This document shows positions 1 through 8,106 of a stretch of DNA of 44,021 nucleotides, piece after piece; within the stretch, counting starts at the first letter, position 1, and every line of letters begins with the position of its first letter. The DNA is from Cytophagales bacterium (lineage in GTDB: Bacteria > Bacteroidota > Bacteroidia > Cytophagales > Microscillaceae). The position numbers and the translations under genes were made by a program. The notes under the pieces are model-generated. The model did no database searches, was not told the DNA's origin, and saw only the letters and a program-made list of their open reading frames with translations. Where the stretch lies: the NCBI GenBank assembly GCA_004293905.1, contig RDZE01000032.1:1-44021 (forward strand), written 5' to 3'.

Positions 1-1188
1 CCCGATGCGAGGATGAAGAAAGACTTCTTCGGGTAGGTGGGTAATGGGGTTTCCTCCTAAATCTATCCACATAAGATTTGGCGCATCTAACAAAGCTATC
101 GGAAATTCAGTTAGTCGATTATCGCGCAATAAAATATCGTGCAATTTTTCCATTTTTTCCCAACCACTTTCGGGGAGTTTTTCGAAGTGGCAATTATTTA
201 AATGTAAATATAAAATAGAAGGTATTTTTAAGATTTCATCAGGGAATTTTAATAAAGGATTACCGCTTAATCTTAGTTGAGTTAGACTTTGCAGTCGCTC
301 AAAATTAGCAGGTAAGGTTTGTATGAAATTGTATTCTGCTTCGAATTGAAACAACTTTTCCAAATAAATTAAGTTAGCAGGTAATTGTTGGATGGTATTG
401 TGGTTGGCTACCAATTGTTCAAGTTGGGTTAAGTTGGCTATGCTTTCCGATAATTCAGGTATTTGATTGTGTTCAATATCTAATAAAGCAAGATTACCAA
501 GTTCATAAAGTTCTATAGGTAAGTCTTTTATATTATTTTTCCCTATAAATAACTGAGTTAAATTTTTTAAAGAGCCTATTTCAGGGGGTATTACAGAAAT
601 TTGATTGTTTCTTAATGCTAAACTGCGTAGTTTTTCGAGTTCAAAAATAGATTTTCCAATTGTCGCAATACCATTTTTTGACAAGCCTAAAAATTCTAAA
701 TTTTTGAGATTAGAAATATGTTCAGGTACTTTACCCAAAAAATTTGCATTTGCATCAAATGCGTATAGGTTTGTAAGTTGAAAGAATATTTCTTGAGGTA
801 TTTCTTTGAGGTTGTTTTTATTGAGTTCTAAGCGATGTAATTTTGTCAGATTGGCTACAGACTTAGGCAAAGTATCAATGCCCAATGAGTCAAGGTGCAG
901 TGTTTCAAGGTTTACAAATCTATCAATATCTTTTGGGACTTTAATTCTTAAATCCTCACCATCTTTGTTTATTTTTAATTCATCTACTAAAATATACCAG
1001 TTATTAACATGCTTGATATTTTCAACTTCCATATCATATTTCAAACAATAATATACATTTTTATGAAGCATTTCAGCAATTTTCTTATTATAAACTTTGG
1101 TCTTTAGGTATTGAAAAACCATGTCAGGGTTTGATTGCTCTCCAAATAATAGGTGTCTAATCTCTATCTCACTTAATTCTTTTTCCAT
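1..1188 (-). CDS. Leucine-rich-repeat protein, C-terminus outside window
   Basis: The frame is open from an ATG at 1188 through position 1 (396 codons) with no stop, so the C-terminus lies outside the window. After about 85 non-repeat residues starting MEKELSEIEIRH come roughly 13 leucine-rich repeats of about 23 residues, with the pattern LxxLxLxxNxIxxLPxxIxxL (for example LRSLALRNNQISVIPPEIG). No signal peptide is visible, so the protein is probably cytoplasmic. LRR arrays of this class bind proteins. The ATG lies 1 nt after the TAA of the deaminase-like gene at 1190-1876, so the two are probably translationally coupled. The region is more AT-rich than the following genes. The family is clear; the target and cellular role are unknown. 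Confidence 0.85.
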   Translation of the reverse strand, partial: MEKELSEIEIRHLLFGEQSNPDMVFQYLKTKVYNKKIAEMLHKNVYYCLKYDMEVENIKHVNNWYILVDELKINKDGEDLRIKVPKDIDRFVNLETLHLDSLGIDTLPKSVANLTKLHRLELNKNNLKEIPQEIFFQLTNLYAFDANANFLGKVPEHISNLKNLEFLGLSKNGIATIGKSIFELEKLRSLALRNNQISVIPPEIGSLKNLTQLFIGKNNIKDLPIELYELGNLALLDIEHNQIPELSESIANLTQLEQLVANHNTIQQLPANLIYLEKLFQFEAEYNFIQTLPANFERLQSLTQLRLSGNPLLKFPDEILKIPSILYLHLNNCHFEKLPESGWEKMEKLHDILLRDNRLTEFPIALLDAPNLMWIDLGGNPITHLPEEVFLHPRIG

Positions 1189-1189
1189 G

Positions 1190-1876
1190 TTAATAATCAA
1201 ATTTAAATCTTGCAATATTACTTGTATATTCACTTATGGCTGAGTATAAAGAACTTCTTGTACTCAACACTTTAACAAAAAAATCGTGCTTAATTCCAAT
1301 GTCTTCTAGATATTTAAAACTCGGTTTTACACAATTTTCAAATGAATGCCAATTTCCTCTATCATACTGAACCATGTAATACACATTGAACTCAACATTT
1401 GGATATTGCGCTTTCAGATTAGCCAAAACGCCTGTGCAAACAGGTGTATTTTTTAATTTAGGGTGTTTAGAGTTAAAACAATGGCATGGGCTAAATTTGA
1501 TTAAAATATCAACTCTTTCAACAGGCTCATAATCTGCTTCATATTTTACTTTTAAATTGTCAAATTGTTCGTTAAATGCATCTTCTGCATGAAAACTTTT
1601 ATCTTTATTGTTGTCATTAGGGTCAGCCCTCTTGGAGTTTGTCAGCCAGTCCGTTTGTTTGTTAATTGATTTTCTGTTACAATTAAATACCCACGTTATC
1701 CAAGTCAATCCATTACCATCATTTCCTCGATGATGTAGTGCAGTTTCCGCCAGTCCTTCTATAGCATCCTCACAAGGGTCTTTTTCCTCCTTACCTTTCC
1801 CAAAACTAATGAGTACATTATTTCCACTCTCTGTTACACTCTCCACGCTGTAGCCATTTTCTTTGAGGCCCAGCAT
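1190..1876 (-). CDS. Putative cytidine-deaminase-fold protein (toxin-deaminase-like)
   Basis: A 228-residue protein I do not recognise as a named family. It has the order of elements of a zinc-dependent nucleotide/nucleic-acid deaminase fold: a strand around TWVFNC (61-66), an H-A-E motif at 96-98 (expected zinc ligand and catalytic Glu), a strand ending in SPC at 129-131, and a later strand VEFNVYYMVQY (161-171). The usual PCxxC is not exact: C131-H-C133 is followed by C147, so the second Cys ligand is uncertain. An in-frame TAG directly precedes the ATG, so the gene is not a continuation of an upstream frame. There is no signal peptide. It is followed 1 nt later by an LRR gene. It could be a bacterial toxin-type deaminase or a stand-alone editing enzyme; the fold assignment is an inference from motifs. 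Confidence 0.55.
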   Translation of the reverse strand: MLGLKENGYSVESVTESGNNVLISFGKGKEEKDPCEDAIEGLAETALHHRGNDGNGLTWITWVFNCNRKSINKQTDWLTNSKRADPNDNNKDKSFHAEDAFNEQFDNLKVKYEADYEPVERVDILIKFSPCHCFNSKHPKLKNTPVCTGVLANLKAQYPNVEFNVYYMVQYDRGNWHSFENCVKPSFKYLEDIGIKHDFFVKVLSTRSSLYSAISEYTSNIARFKFDY

Positions 1877-1975
1877 CTAAACAAAGCAAGATTAGTAATT
1901 ATTAATCGTATAATTTATATGTTATGATAAAAAATTATGCTAATAATAAAAGTACAAAACTGCTATCAGATTTTT

Positions 1976-2938
1976 TTATGTATACTGAATTACCGTAAAA
2001 TAAATAGGCATACCCAATGTGATATTGAAGGGAAAAGTAACGCCTAAAGCCATCGGAATATACAAACCGGGGTCTGCTTTGGGGGCAGCCAAACGCATAG
2101 CCGCAGGCACTGCAATATAAGAAGCACTCGCCGCCAAAATAGCAAACATAAACCGATTGCCTACTTCAGCACTGATAAAACCGCTCAACCAAGCAACCAA
2201 CACGCCATTGAGCAAGGGGGCAAGCAAGCCAAAAAAACTCACAAAAAGACCATACTTTCGAAAAGTAGCAAAGCGTTTTGCCGTAACCATGCCCATTTCT
2301 AAAAGGAAAATAGCCAAAAAACCCTTAAAAATATCCGTAGTAAAAGGTTTTATTCCTTCGGCTTGTTTGGCATCAGAAATAAGTCCAATGACCAAACTAC
2401 CCAAAATCATCAATACACTGCCATTGGTAAAAGAGTGTCGTACAATTTCGGCTAAATTATTTTCTCCTTTTCTATCTTTGTTATAGTGCATTATCAAAAT
2501 AACCCCAACAATAATCGCAGGCGACTCCATCAATGCCATCACCGCCACCATGTGCCCCCCAAAAGAAAGTTTTTGCACCTCTAAAAAAGCCGTAGCCGCT
2601 ACGAAGGTAACCGCACTCACTGAGCCATAGGCGGCTGCTACTGCCGCTGCATCATCGGTCTTTAGGCGTGTGCGAAGAATAAAAAAACTATAGAAGGGAA
2701 TGAGGCTTGCAATACACAAACCAAACAATAAGGAATAGGCTATTTCCCAAGAAAATGTACCTAAAGCCAACTCTTGCCCCCCTTTGAAGCCAATAGAAAA
2801 AAGCAAATACAGCGATATAAACTTAACCGTATGAGGCGGTATTTCTAAATCGCTCTTGAGCAAACTTGCAATGACCCCTAACAAGAAAAATAGAAGTGTA
2901 GGATTGGTAATGTTAGAAAGTAGTAAATGAAAATCCAT
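1976..2938 (-). CDS. SbtA-type sodium-dependent bicarbonate transporter family permease
   Basis: A 320-residue, strongly hydrophobic protein with about 10 membrane segments. It matches the DUF897/SbtA family in length and in conserved stretches: FKGGQEL near residue 52, the AAAVAAAYGSVSAVTFVAA stretch around residues 97-115, ALMESPAII, and a C-terminal ASASYIAVPAAMR. SbtA proteins are sodium-coupled bicarbonate importers of the inner membrane in cyanobacteria; the substrate of non-phototroph members is less certain, so bicarbonate is a family-based inference. No SbtB-type PII partner is adjacent. The gene stands alone with its own promoter-like element (2969-3000). Confidence 0.85.
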   Translation of the reverse strand: MDFHLLLSNITNPTLLFFLLGVIASLLKSDLEIPPHTVKFISLYLLFSIGFKGGQELALGTFSWEIAYSLLFGLCIASLIPFYSFFILRTRLKTDDAAAVAAAYGSVSAVTFVAATAFLEVQKLSFGGHMVAVMALMESPAIIVGVILIMHYNKDRKGENNLAEIVRHSFTNGSVLMILGSLVIGLISDAKQAEGIKPFTTDIFKGFLAIFLLEMGMVTAKRFATFRKYGLFVSFFGLLAPLLNGVLVAWLSGFISAEVGNRFMFAILAASASYIAVPAAMRLAAPKADPGLYIPMALGVTFPFNITLGMPIYFTVIQYT

Positions 2939-2968
2939 AAAAGGAGGGGTTTAGTTGATAAAATGCCG

Positions 2969-3000
2969 TAAAGATAAATAAAATACGCTTCGCAAAACAA
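2969..3000 (-). promoter_or_regulatory. Bacteroidota-type promoter of sbtA-like gene
   Basis: On the minus strand TTG (2998-3000) is followed after 21 bp by TATCTTTA (2969-2976), one base off the TAnnTTTG consensus. The predicted leader is about 25 nt. Confidence 0.5.
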
Positions 3001-3024
3001 CTTTTATCTTTTCTCTCCATTTTA

Positions 3025-3032
3025 TATATTTG
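3025..3032 (+). promoter_or_regulatory. -7 promoter element (TATATTTG) of the 3061 gene
   Basis: This is an exact TAnnTTTG match 28 bp before the ATG at 3061. No clear -33 TTG is seen at the expected distance. Confidence 0.5.
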
Positions 3033-3060
3033 TGACTCGAACCCACCAATTTAAAAAACA

Positions 3061-3405
3061 ATGAAAGCAAAACCAAATTTTGATTTTTTTAGAACAACCA
3101 TGCCCAAAACAAGAAAAGCAGATTTTTATTTGGGTTGTTTAGAAGGCTCTGTATTTATCGATTTCAACTACTCCTCCAAGAGAAGAATTTATCTCTGTAG
3201 AATTTCCTTTGATGGATTTGGCTGTTGCAATATCGATAGTAATGATGTAATTTGTTTAGATGAGCAGTCCTCCAAAGAGTTTGTCAACGAAATTGACAAA
3301 GACGAGCTAAATCAAGAAAAAATGACAAAACTTGTTTTGGCACTGATTCAGCTCAACAAAAGTAATATTTGGCAAGATGCACTCAAGCAATACGGCTTTA
3401 TATAA
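3061..3405 (+). CDS. Hypothetical protein, 114 aa
   Basis: I do not recognise this small soluble protein. It has no signal peptide or membrane segment. The N-terminal two thirds look beta-rich (ADFYLGCLEGSVFIDF, RRIYLCRISFDGFGCCNI) and the last 40 residues look helical and charged. Two adjacent cysteines fall in the FGCCNI stretch. It is a single-gene unit, with an exact TAnnTTTG element 28 bp upstream and a strong bidirectional terminator directly after the stop. Those flanking signals, not homology, are the main reason to accept it as a real gene. Confidence 0.65.
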   Translation: MKAKPNFDFFRTTMPKTRKADFYLGCLEGSVFIDFNYSSKRRIYLCRISFDGFGCCNIDSNDVICLDEQSSKEFVNEIDKDELNQEKMTKLVLALIQLNKSNIWQDALKQYGFI

Positions 3406-3410
3406 AGAAA

Positions 3411-3439
3411 AAAAACGCCCAACAATATTGGGCGTTTTT
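3411..3439. terminator. Bidirectional intrinsic terminator
   Basis: A perfect stem: 3411-3422 (A-run plus CGCCCAA) pairs with 3428-3439 (TTGGGCG plus T-run), around a 5-nt loop. A-run before and T-run after make it active in both directions, between the convergent 3061-3405 gene and gcvP. Confidence 0.9.
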
Positions 3440-3479
3440 GATGTTAAACAAATGTATACAACGAAATAGTAAAATATAT

Positions 3480-6386
3480 TTATGAAGTTTGTTCTTCTTG
3501 CATTTCGTACTCTTCTATAGGCAAACAAGTACAAACCAAGTTTCTATCTCCATAGGCATTGTCTATCTTACTTACAGGAGCAAAATATTTATTATTTCGC
3601 AAGTAAGGCAGAGGATAAGCCGCTTTTTCGCGCGTGTAAGGTCTGTTCCATTGGTCGTTCATAATTACTTGCGCCGTATGAGGTGCTTTCACAATGACGT
3701 TGTTGTCTTTTGGATATTTGCCTTGTTCTATCTCTCTTATTTCTTCCCTTATTTGCAATAAAGCATCGCAAAAGCGGTCTAATTCTTCTTTGTTTTCGCT
3801 TTCTGTAGGCTCTATCATCAGCGTACCTGCCACAGGGAAAGACACCGTAGGCGCGTGGAAACCATAGTCCATAAGGCGTTTGGCAATGTCGGCTACTTCT
3901 ATGCCTGCTGTTTGCTTAAACTCCCTACAATCTACGATGAACTCGTGCGCACAAGTGCCATTCACACTTGTATAAAGGATTTTATAGTCTTTTTCCAGAC
4001 GTGCTTTTATGTAGTTGGCATTTAAGATAGCTGTTTCAGTAGCTTTTTTCAGTCCATCTGCACCCATCATAGCGATATAAGCATAAGAAATAGTAAGAAT
4101 ACTTGCACTTCCCCAAGGGGCAGCCGATACAGCCGTTGTACCTTCTTCTGCCATTTCTACTACGGCATGTTTGGGTAAAAAAGGCACTAAGTGTTTGGCT
4201 ACACAAATAGGACCCATACCCGGACCGCCGCCGCCGTGCGGAATACAGAAAGTTTTATGAAGATTAAGGTGGCAAACATCAGCCCCAATAATGGCAGGAC
4301 TCGTAAGCCCTACTTGAGCGTTCATATTAGCACCGTCCATATATACCTGCCCCCCAGCCTCGTGTATAGTGTGGCATATTTCTTGGATAGCCTCCTCAAA
4401 AACACCGTGCGTAGAAGGGTAAGTAACCATCAAACAAGAAAGATTTTCTTTGTGTTGGGCTGCTTTTTCTTTAAGGTCTGCTACATCTATGTTTCCTTTT
4501 TCGTCTGTTTTCACTACTACCACCTGCATACCCGCCATAACAGCACTTGCGGGGTTCGTACCGTGCGCCGATGCAGGAATCAGAGCGATATTTCTATGCG
4601 TTTGTTTGCGGTGTTCGTGGTAAGCGCGTATAGTCATCAGTCCTGCATATTCGCCTTGTGCCCCCGAATTAGGTTGCAAAGATACTCCAGCAAAACCTGT
4701 GATTTCGGCAAGCCATTTTTCTAACTCTTTGAAAAGTTGTTGGTAGCCAGCCGTTTGGTTGAGCGGAGCAAAGGGGTGCATACCGCCCATTTCGCGCCAA
4801 GTTACGGGCATCATTTCTGTAGTCGCGTTCAGTTTCATGGTGCAAGAGCCCAATGGAATCATCGAATGTACCAAAGAGATGTCTTTGTTTTCTAATGATT
4901 TCATATAGCGAAGCATGGCATGCTCTGAATGGTAACTATGGAAAACAGGGTGGGTGAGGTAAGCAGAAGTACGTACTAAATTTTCGGGCAAGCGCAAACT
5001 CATGGTCTTGGTTTGGTTGTTCAGGTAGGTAGTAAAAGTGGCTTTGGGTTTGCCAGCAAATACTTTCAAAATTTGTTTTACGTCTTCTATTGTAGTGCTC
5101 TCGTCAAGGCTGATGCCTACGGCATTTTTCAAATCGCTTCTGAAATTGAGGCGTGCGCGCTCGGCTGCATTGATGATTTCTTTTTTCGCTTTTTCGCTTT
5201 CGAGTATTACCGTAATGGTGTCAAAATGGTTTTTATTGGCAACTGTAAATCCTGATTTTTCCAAACCTAAAGCCAAAAGGCGCGTAAGCCCATAAATTCG
5301 TTCAGCGATGGCTCTTAGCCCTTCGGGACCGTGGTATACGGCATAAAAACTTGCCATCACAGAAAGCAACACTTGTGCAGTACAAATATTGGAAGTGGCT
5401 TTTTCACGGCGAATGTGTTGTTCGCGGGTTTGTAGTGCCATGCGATAGGCAGGGTTGCCTTCTTCGTCTACCGAAACGCCAATGATTCTACCGGGTATAT
5501 TTCTTTTAAATTCGTCTTTAGTGGCAAAAAAAGCCGCGTGAGGACCTCCATAGCCCATAGGTACGCCAAAACGTTGCGCTGAACCTACTACAACATCTGC
5601 ACCCATTTCGCCGGGAGGCTTCAGTATAGTAAGGCTTAGTAAATCAGCCGCTACTACACTATGAATGCCCAACTCTTTAGTAGTCGCAAGCAAAGAGCTA
5701 TAGTCATATACTTCCCCTTGCGAAGCAGGGTATTGAAGCATCAAACCGAATATATCTTTCTGTGTGAAATCTGTAGTTTCGTGGTTGCCAATGAGCAATT
5801 TGATGCCTAAAGGATTGGCGCGCGTGCGAAGTAGGTCAATCGTTTGGGGGTGGCAATGTTCTGAAACAAAAAAGGTATGGGCATCTTTTTTATCACTTTT
5901 TTTATTATGAAAAAACATCGTCATTGCTTCAGCAGCGGCGGTTCCTTCATCTAAAAGTGAAGCATTGGCTATTTCCATACCCGTAAGGTCAATCACGAGT
6001 GTTTGAAAGTTGATAAGAGCCTCTAAGCGTCCCTGTGCTATTTCAGCTTGGTAAGGCGTGTAGGCAGTGTACCAACCCGGATTTTCGAGTATATTTCTCA
6101 AGACAACATGAGGCGTGTAGCAGTCATAGTAGCCCATACCGATATAAGATTTGAATACCTTATTTTTTTGGGCTAATTGTTTGAAATCTTTCAGAAATTG
6201 GTATTCTGTTTTTGCTTTGGGCAAATTCATAGCTTTTTTGAGGCGTATGGAAGCGGGTATCGTTTTCTCGATGAGGCTTTCTACACTTTCTACTCCAATG
6301 GTTTGGAGCATTTGGGCTATGTGGGCTTTATGGGAGTTGTTGTGTCTATGTTCAAATTTTTCGTTTGGTAGCAAAGAAATAGTCAT
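3480..6386 (-). CDS. gcvP: Glycine dehydrogenase (decarboxylating), P-protein
   Basis: A full-length single-chain P-protein of 968 residues, the usual size of the fused form. It decarboxylates glycine using PLP and passes the aminomethyl group to lipoyl-GcvH in the glycine cleavage system. Visible signs: the N-terminal half with [34 protein letters not shown] and the [14 protein letters not shown] segment; the C-terminal half with [14 protein letters not shown], a glycine-rich SGAQGEYAG loop, and [11 protein letters not shown], whose Lys711 is the PLP Schiff-base lysine, followed by [10 protein letters not shown]. No gcvT or gcvH is adjacent, so the system is dispersed. A promoter-like element lies 24 bp upstream, and a shared terminator lies beyond the stop. 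Confidence 0.98.
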   Translation of the reverse strand: MTISLLPNEKFEHRHNNSHKAHIAQMLQTIGVESVESLIEKTIPASIRLKKAMNLPKAKTEYQFLKDFKQLAQKNKVFKSYIGMGYYDCYTPHVVLRNILENPGWYTAYTPYQAEIAQGRLEALINFQTLVIDLTGMEIANASLLDEGTAAAEAMTMFFHNKKSDKKDAHTFFVSEHCHPQTIDLLRTRANPLGIKLLIGNHETTDFTQKDIFGLMLQYPASQGEVYDYSSLLATTKELGIHSVVAADLLSLTILKPPGEMGADVVVGSAQRFGVPMGYGGPHAAFFATKDEFKRNIPGRIIGVSVDEEGNPAYRMALQTREQHIRREKATSNICTAQVLLSVMASFYAVYHGPEGLRAIAERIYGLTRLLALGLEKSGFTVANKNHFDTITVILESEKAKKEIINAAERARLNFRSDLKNAVGISLDESTTIEDVKQILKVFAGKPKATFTTYLNNQTKTMSLRLPENLVRTSAYLTHPVFHSYHSEHAMLRYMKSLENKDISLVHSMIPLGSCTMKLNATTEMMPVTWREMGGMHPFAPLNQTAGYQQLFKELEKWLAEITGFAGVSLQPNSGAQGEYAGLMTIRAYHEHRKQTHRNIALIPASAHGTNPASAVMAGMQVVVVKTDEKGNIDVADLKEKAAQHKENLSCLMVTYPSTHGVFEEAIQEICHTIHEAGGQVYMDGANMNAQVGLTSPAIIGADVCHLNLHKTFCIPHGGGGPGMGPICVAKHLVPFLPKHAVVEMAEEGTTAVSAAPWGSASILTISYAYIAMMGADGLKKATETAILNANYIKARLEKDYKILYTSVNGTCAHEFIVDCREFKQTAGIEVADIAKRLMDYGFHAPTVSFPVAGTLMIEPTESENKEELDRFCDALLQIREEIREIEQGKYPKDNNVIVKAPHTAQVIMNDQWNRPYTREKAAYPLPYLRNNKYFAPVSKIDNAYGDRNLVCTCLPIEEYEMQEEQTS

Positions 6387-6409
6387 ATCTATTTGTATTT
6401 TTTTATGCG

Positions 6410-6441
6410 CAAATTTACTACTTTTGAAAGAATTTGAGCAA
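6410..6441 (-). promoter_or_regulatory. Bacteroidota-type promoter of gcvP
   Basis: Minus strand TTG (6439-6441), 21 bp spacer, exact TAAATTTG (6410-6417), 24 bp before the gcvP ATG. No conserved glycine-riboswitch structure was recognised in the short leader. Confidence 0.7.
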
Positions 6442-6474
6442 CGAAAAGGTTTAAAATAATTTTTGTTTTCTTTT

Positions 6475-6858
6475 ATGCGTGATTATAGTGCGTTTCTGAT
6501 GCCTTTGTTTATCAGCTTGGGTATTTTGCTTGGTTTGCAATATGGCGTACCTCAATGGGGGTTGTTCCATGCGCAACAATGGAGTTTATGGGTGTTGGTG
6601 AGCGTTATGGCAGGTTTGAGCCATCAGGCTTTTTTGTATGTGAGCCGTACTACACCCCAACAAATTGCAAATGCGTTTTTACTTTCTATTGTAGTGCGTT
6701 TTTTTGTGAGCATCATTTTTTTATTTGTGTACCTCTATCTGAAAGTAGAGCATAAATTTTTATTTGTAGGCTTGTTTTTTATGCTCTACATCTTATTTAC
6801 CGTATCCGAAGTATTATTTTTGCTACAAAAATTGGGTAGTTTTAAAAAAACGGAATAA
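6475..6858 (+). CDS. Four-TM membrane protein, AtpI-like size and pattern
   Basis: A 127-residue inner-membrane protein with four hydrophobic helices (about residues 6-25, 32-53, 64-85 and 90-115) and a short basic C-terminus. The start is placed at the ATG at 6475; the frame also opens at a TTG 12 nt upstream, which is less likely. The pattern of four helices with an Arg at the start of the third ([14 protein letters not shown]) resembles the small membrane protein often encoded beside atpB in Bacteroidota ATP synthase clusters, but here it stands alone, back to back with gcvP. Its stop codon touches the stop of ada with no base between. The specific function is unknown. Confidence 0.7.
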   Translation: MRDYSAFLMPLFISLGILLGLQYGVPQWGLFHAQQWSLWVLVSVMAGLSHQAFLYVSRTTPQQIANAFLLSIVVRFFVSIIFLFVYLYLKVEHKFLFVGLFFMLYILFTVSEVLFLLQKLGSFKKTE

Positions 6859-7905
6859 TCAGGTATTTTTAAAATTTTGCTCCAAATCCAATAAATATTT
6901 CTTTCTCCAAAGCCCACCGCCGTAGCCTGTTAGCTGTCCATCAGAGCCTATCACCCTATGGCAAGGAATGAGAATCGAGATTCTGTTCATACCATTGGCG
7001 TTTGCAACTGCTCGAGTAGCGGTAGGGTGTGCTATGGCTTCTGCTTGTTGTTTGTAGGTTTTAGTGCTCCCATAAGGAATTGCTTGCAGTGCTTTCCATA
7101 CCATTTGTTGGAATGGAGAACCGGGCGATGTCAGTGGGACAGTGAATGCCTTTCTTTTGCCCTCAAAATATTCTTCAAGTTGTACTTTGAGTGTATCTAT
7201 ATGAGGGTTACTACCTTGTATGATGGTTGCTTTGAAGTATTTTGCAATGCTTTTTAGTTCCGTTTCGAGCATTTTTCGGTCGCTAAATTCCAATAAACAA
7301 ACGCCTGCTTCTGTAGCACAAGCAATCATTGTTCCTAAGGGCGATTCTATTCTTTGTAGGTCAATGATTTTTTGCGATTTACTGTTCTTGGGCGAAACCC
7401 CAAAAATGGCTTTGAAAGAATCGCCAAAACCGCTCAATGACTCAAACCCTATATCGTAGGCAGTTTCTGTAACCGATTCGCCATTTTGCAACTTTTTGAA
7501 TGCAGAGTTAATTCTGAACATTCTTTGGTAGGCTTGGAAAGTCATGCCATGATTTTTAAGAAACCACCGCCTTATGTGGTTCGGTTCTAAACCTCTTTTT
7601 ACTAAATCATAGTCCTTGAATTTAATGCTTGGGTTTTCCGATAAATCATCTATGAGTTGTTTGATATAAAGAGGCGTTTCGTTGGGTTTTTCCAAAGGGT
7701 GGCATATTTTGCAGGGTCTATAGCCTTTAGAGATGCACTCTTTGGAGGAGGTGAAAAACTCTACATTTTCTATTTTGGGCTTTCGAGCGGTGCAAGAAGG
7801 GCGGCAAAAAATACCTGTAGTTTTGACTGCCATAAAAAAAATACCCTCAAAAGTTGTGTCTTTACTTAATGAAGCTTCATACATGAGTTCGTGTGTTAGT
7901 TCCAT
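6859..7905 (-). CDS. ada: Ada: methylphosphotriester sensor / O6-alkylguanine-DNA alkyltransferase
   Basis: A 348-residue three-part protein, close to the 354 residues of E. coli Ada. Residues 1-75 are the Ada zinc domain with Cys34, Cys38, Cys57 and Cys65/Cys68 (FCRPSC ... PCKIC); Cys34 is in the position that takes methyl groups from DNA phosphotriesters. The middle is an AraC-type helix-turn-helix region (RRWFLKNHGMTFQAYQRMFR). The C-terminus is the MGMT domain with the active-site IPCHRVIG. It removes alkyl damage and activates its own regulon. The open frame extends to 8049 but the added 48 residues are not family-like, so the ATG at 7905 is preferred. No alkB or alkA lies beside it. Confidence 0.95.
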   Translation of the reverse strand: MELTHELMYEASLSKDTTFEGIFFMAVKTTGIFCRPSCTARKPKIENVEFFTSSKECISKGYRPCKICHPLEKPNETPLYIKQLIDDLSENPSIKFKDYDLVKRGLEPNHIRRWFLKNHGMTFQAYQRMFRINSAFKKLQNGESVTETAYDIGFESLSGFGDSFKAIFGVSPKNSKSQKIIDLQRIESPLGTMIACATEAGVCLLEFSDRKMLETELKSIAKYFKATIIQGSNPHIDTLKVQLEEYFEGKRKAFTVPLTSPGSPFQQMVWKALQAIPYGSTKTYKQQAEAIAHPTATRAVANANGMNRISILIPCHRVIGSDGQLTGYGGGLWRKKYLLDLEQNFKNT

Positions 7906-8030
7906 ATCATATATAGTTATATTGATGAATAAAAGTTTTAGCAAAGATACTACATTAGGGTAGGGGTTTGCAACCGAAAAATTGACAACTATTTTTATTC
8001 GAGAAAATAATGTAGTTTTGCTAAAAATAC

Positions 8031-8038
8031 TACCTTTG
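8031..8038 (+). promoter_or_regulatory. -7 promoter element (TACCTTTG) of the T9SS Ig-repeat gene
   Basis: An exact TAnnTTTG match about 70 bp before the ATG at 8107. A TTG is present upstream (8018-8020) but only 10 bp away, so the -33 part is not convincing. Confidence 0.45.
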
Positions 8039-8106
8039 TAAATGCACAAAGTCGATAAAATTTCGTTTTATTTTCAAAAGTCAGACTTTCTCTTCCCCCT
8101 CTCCTT

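Noticed and set aside
4191..4724. 177-codon open frame on the plus strand inside gcvP
   Set aside because: It lies wholly antisense to an intact enzyme, and the translation has no domain-like pattern.
7906..8049. 48-residue N-terminal extension of Ada
   Set aside because: The extension is not Ada-like; starting at 7905 gives the zinc cysteines their usual positions and near-normal length.
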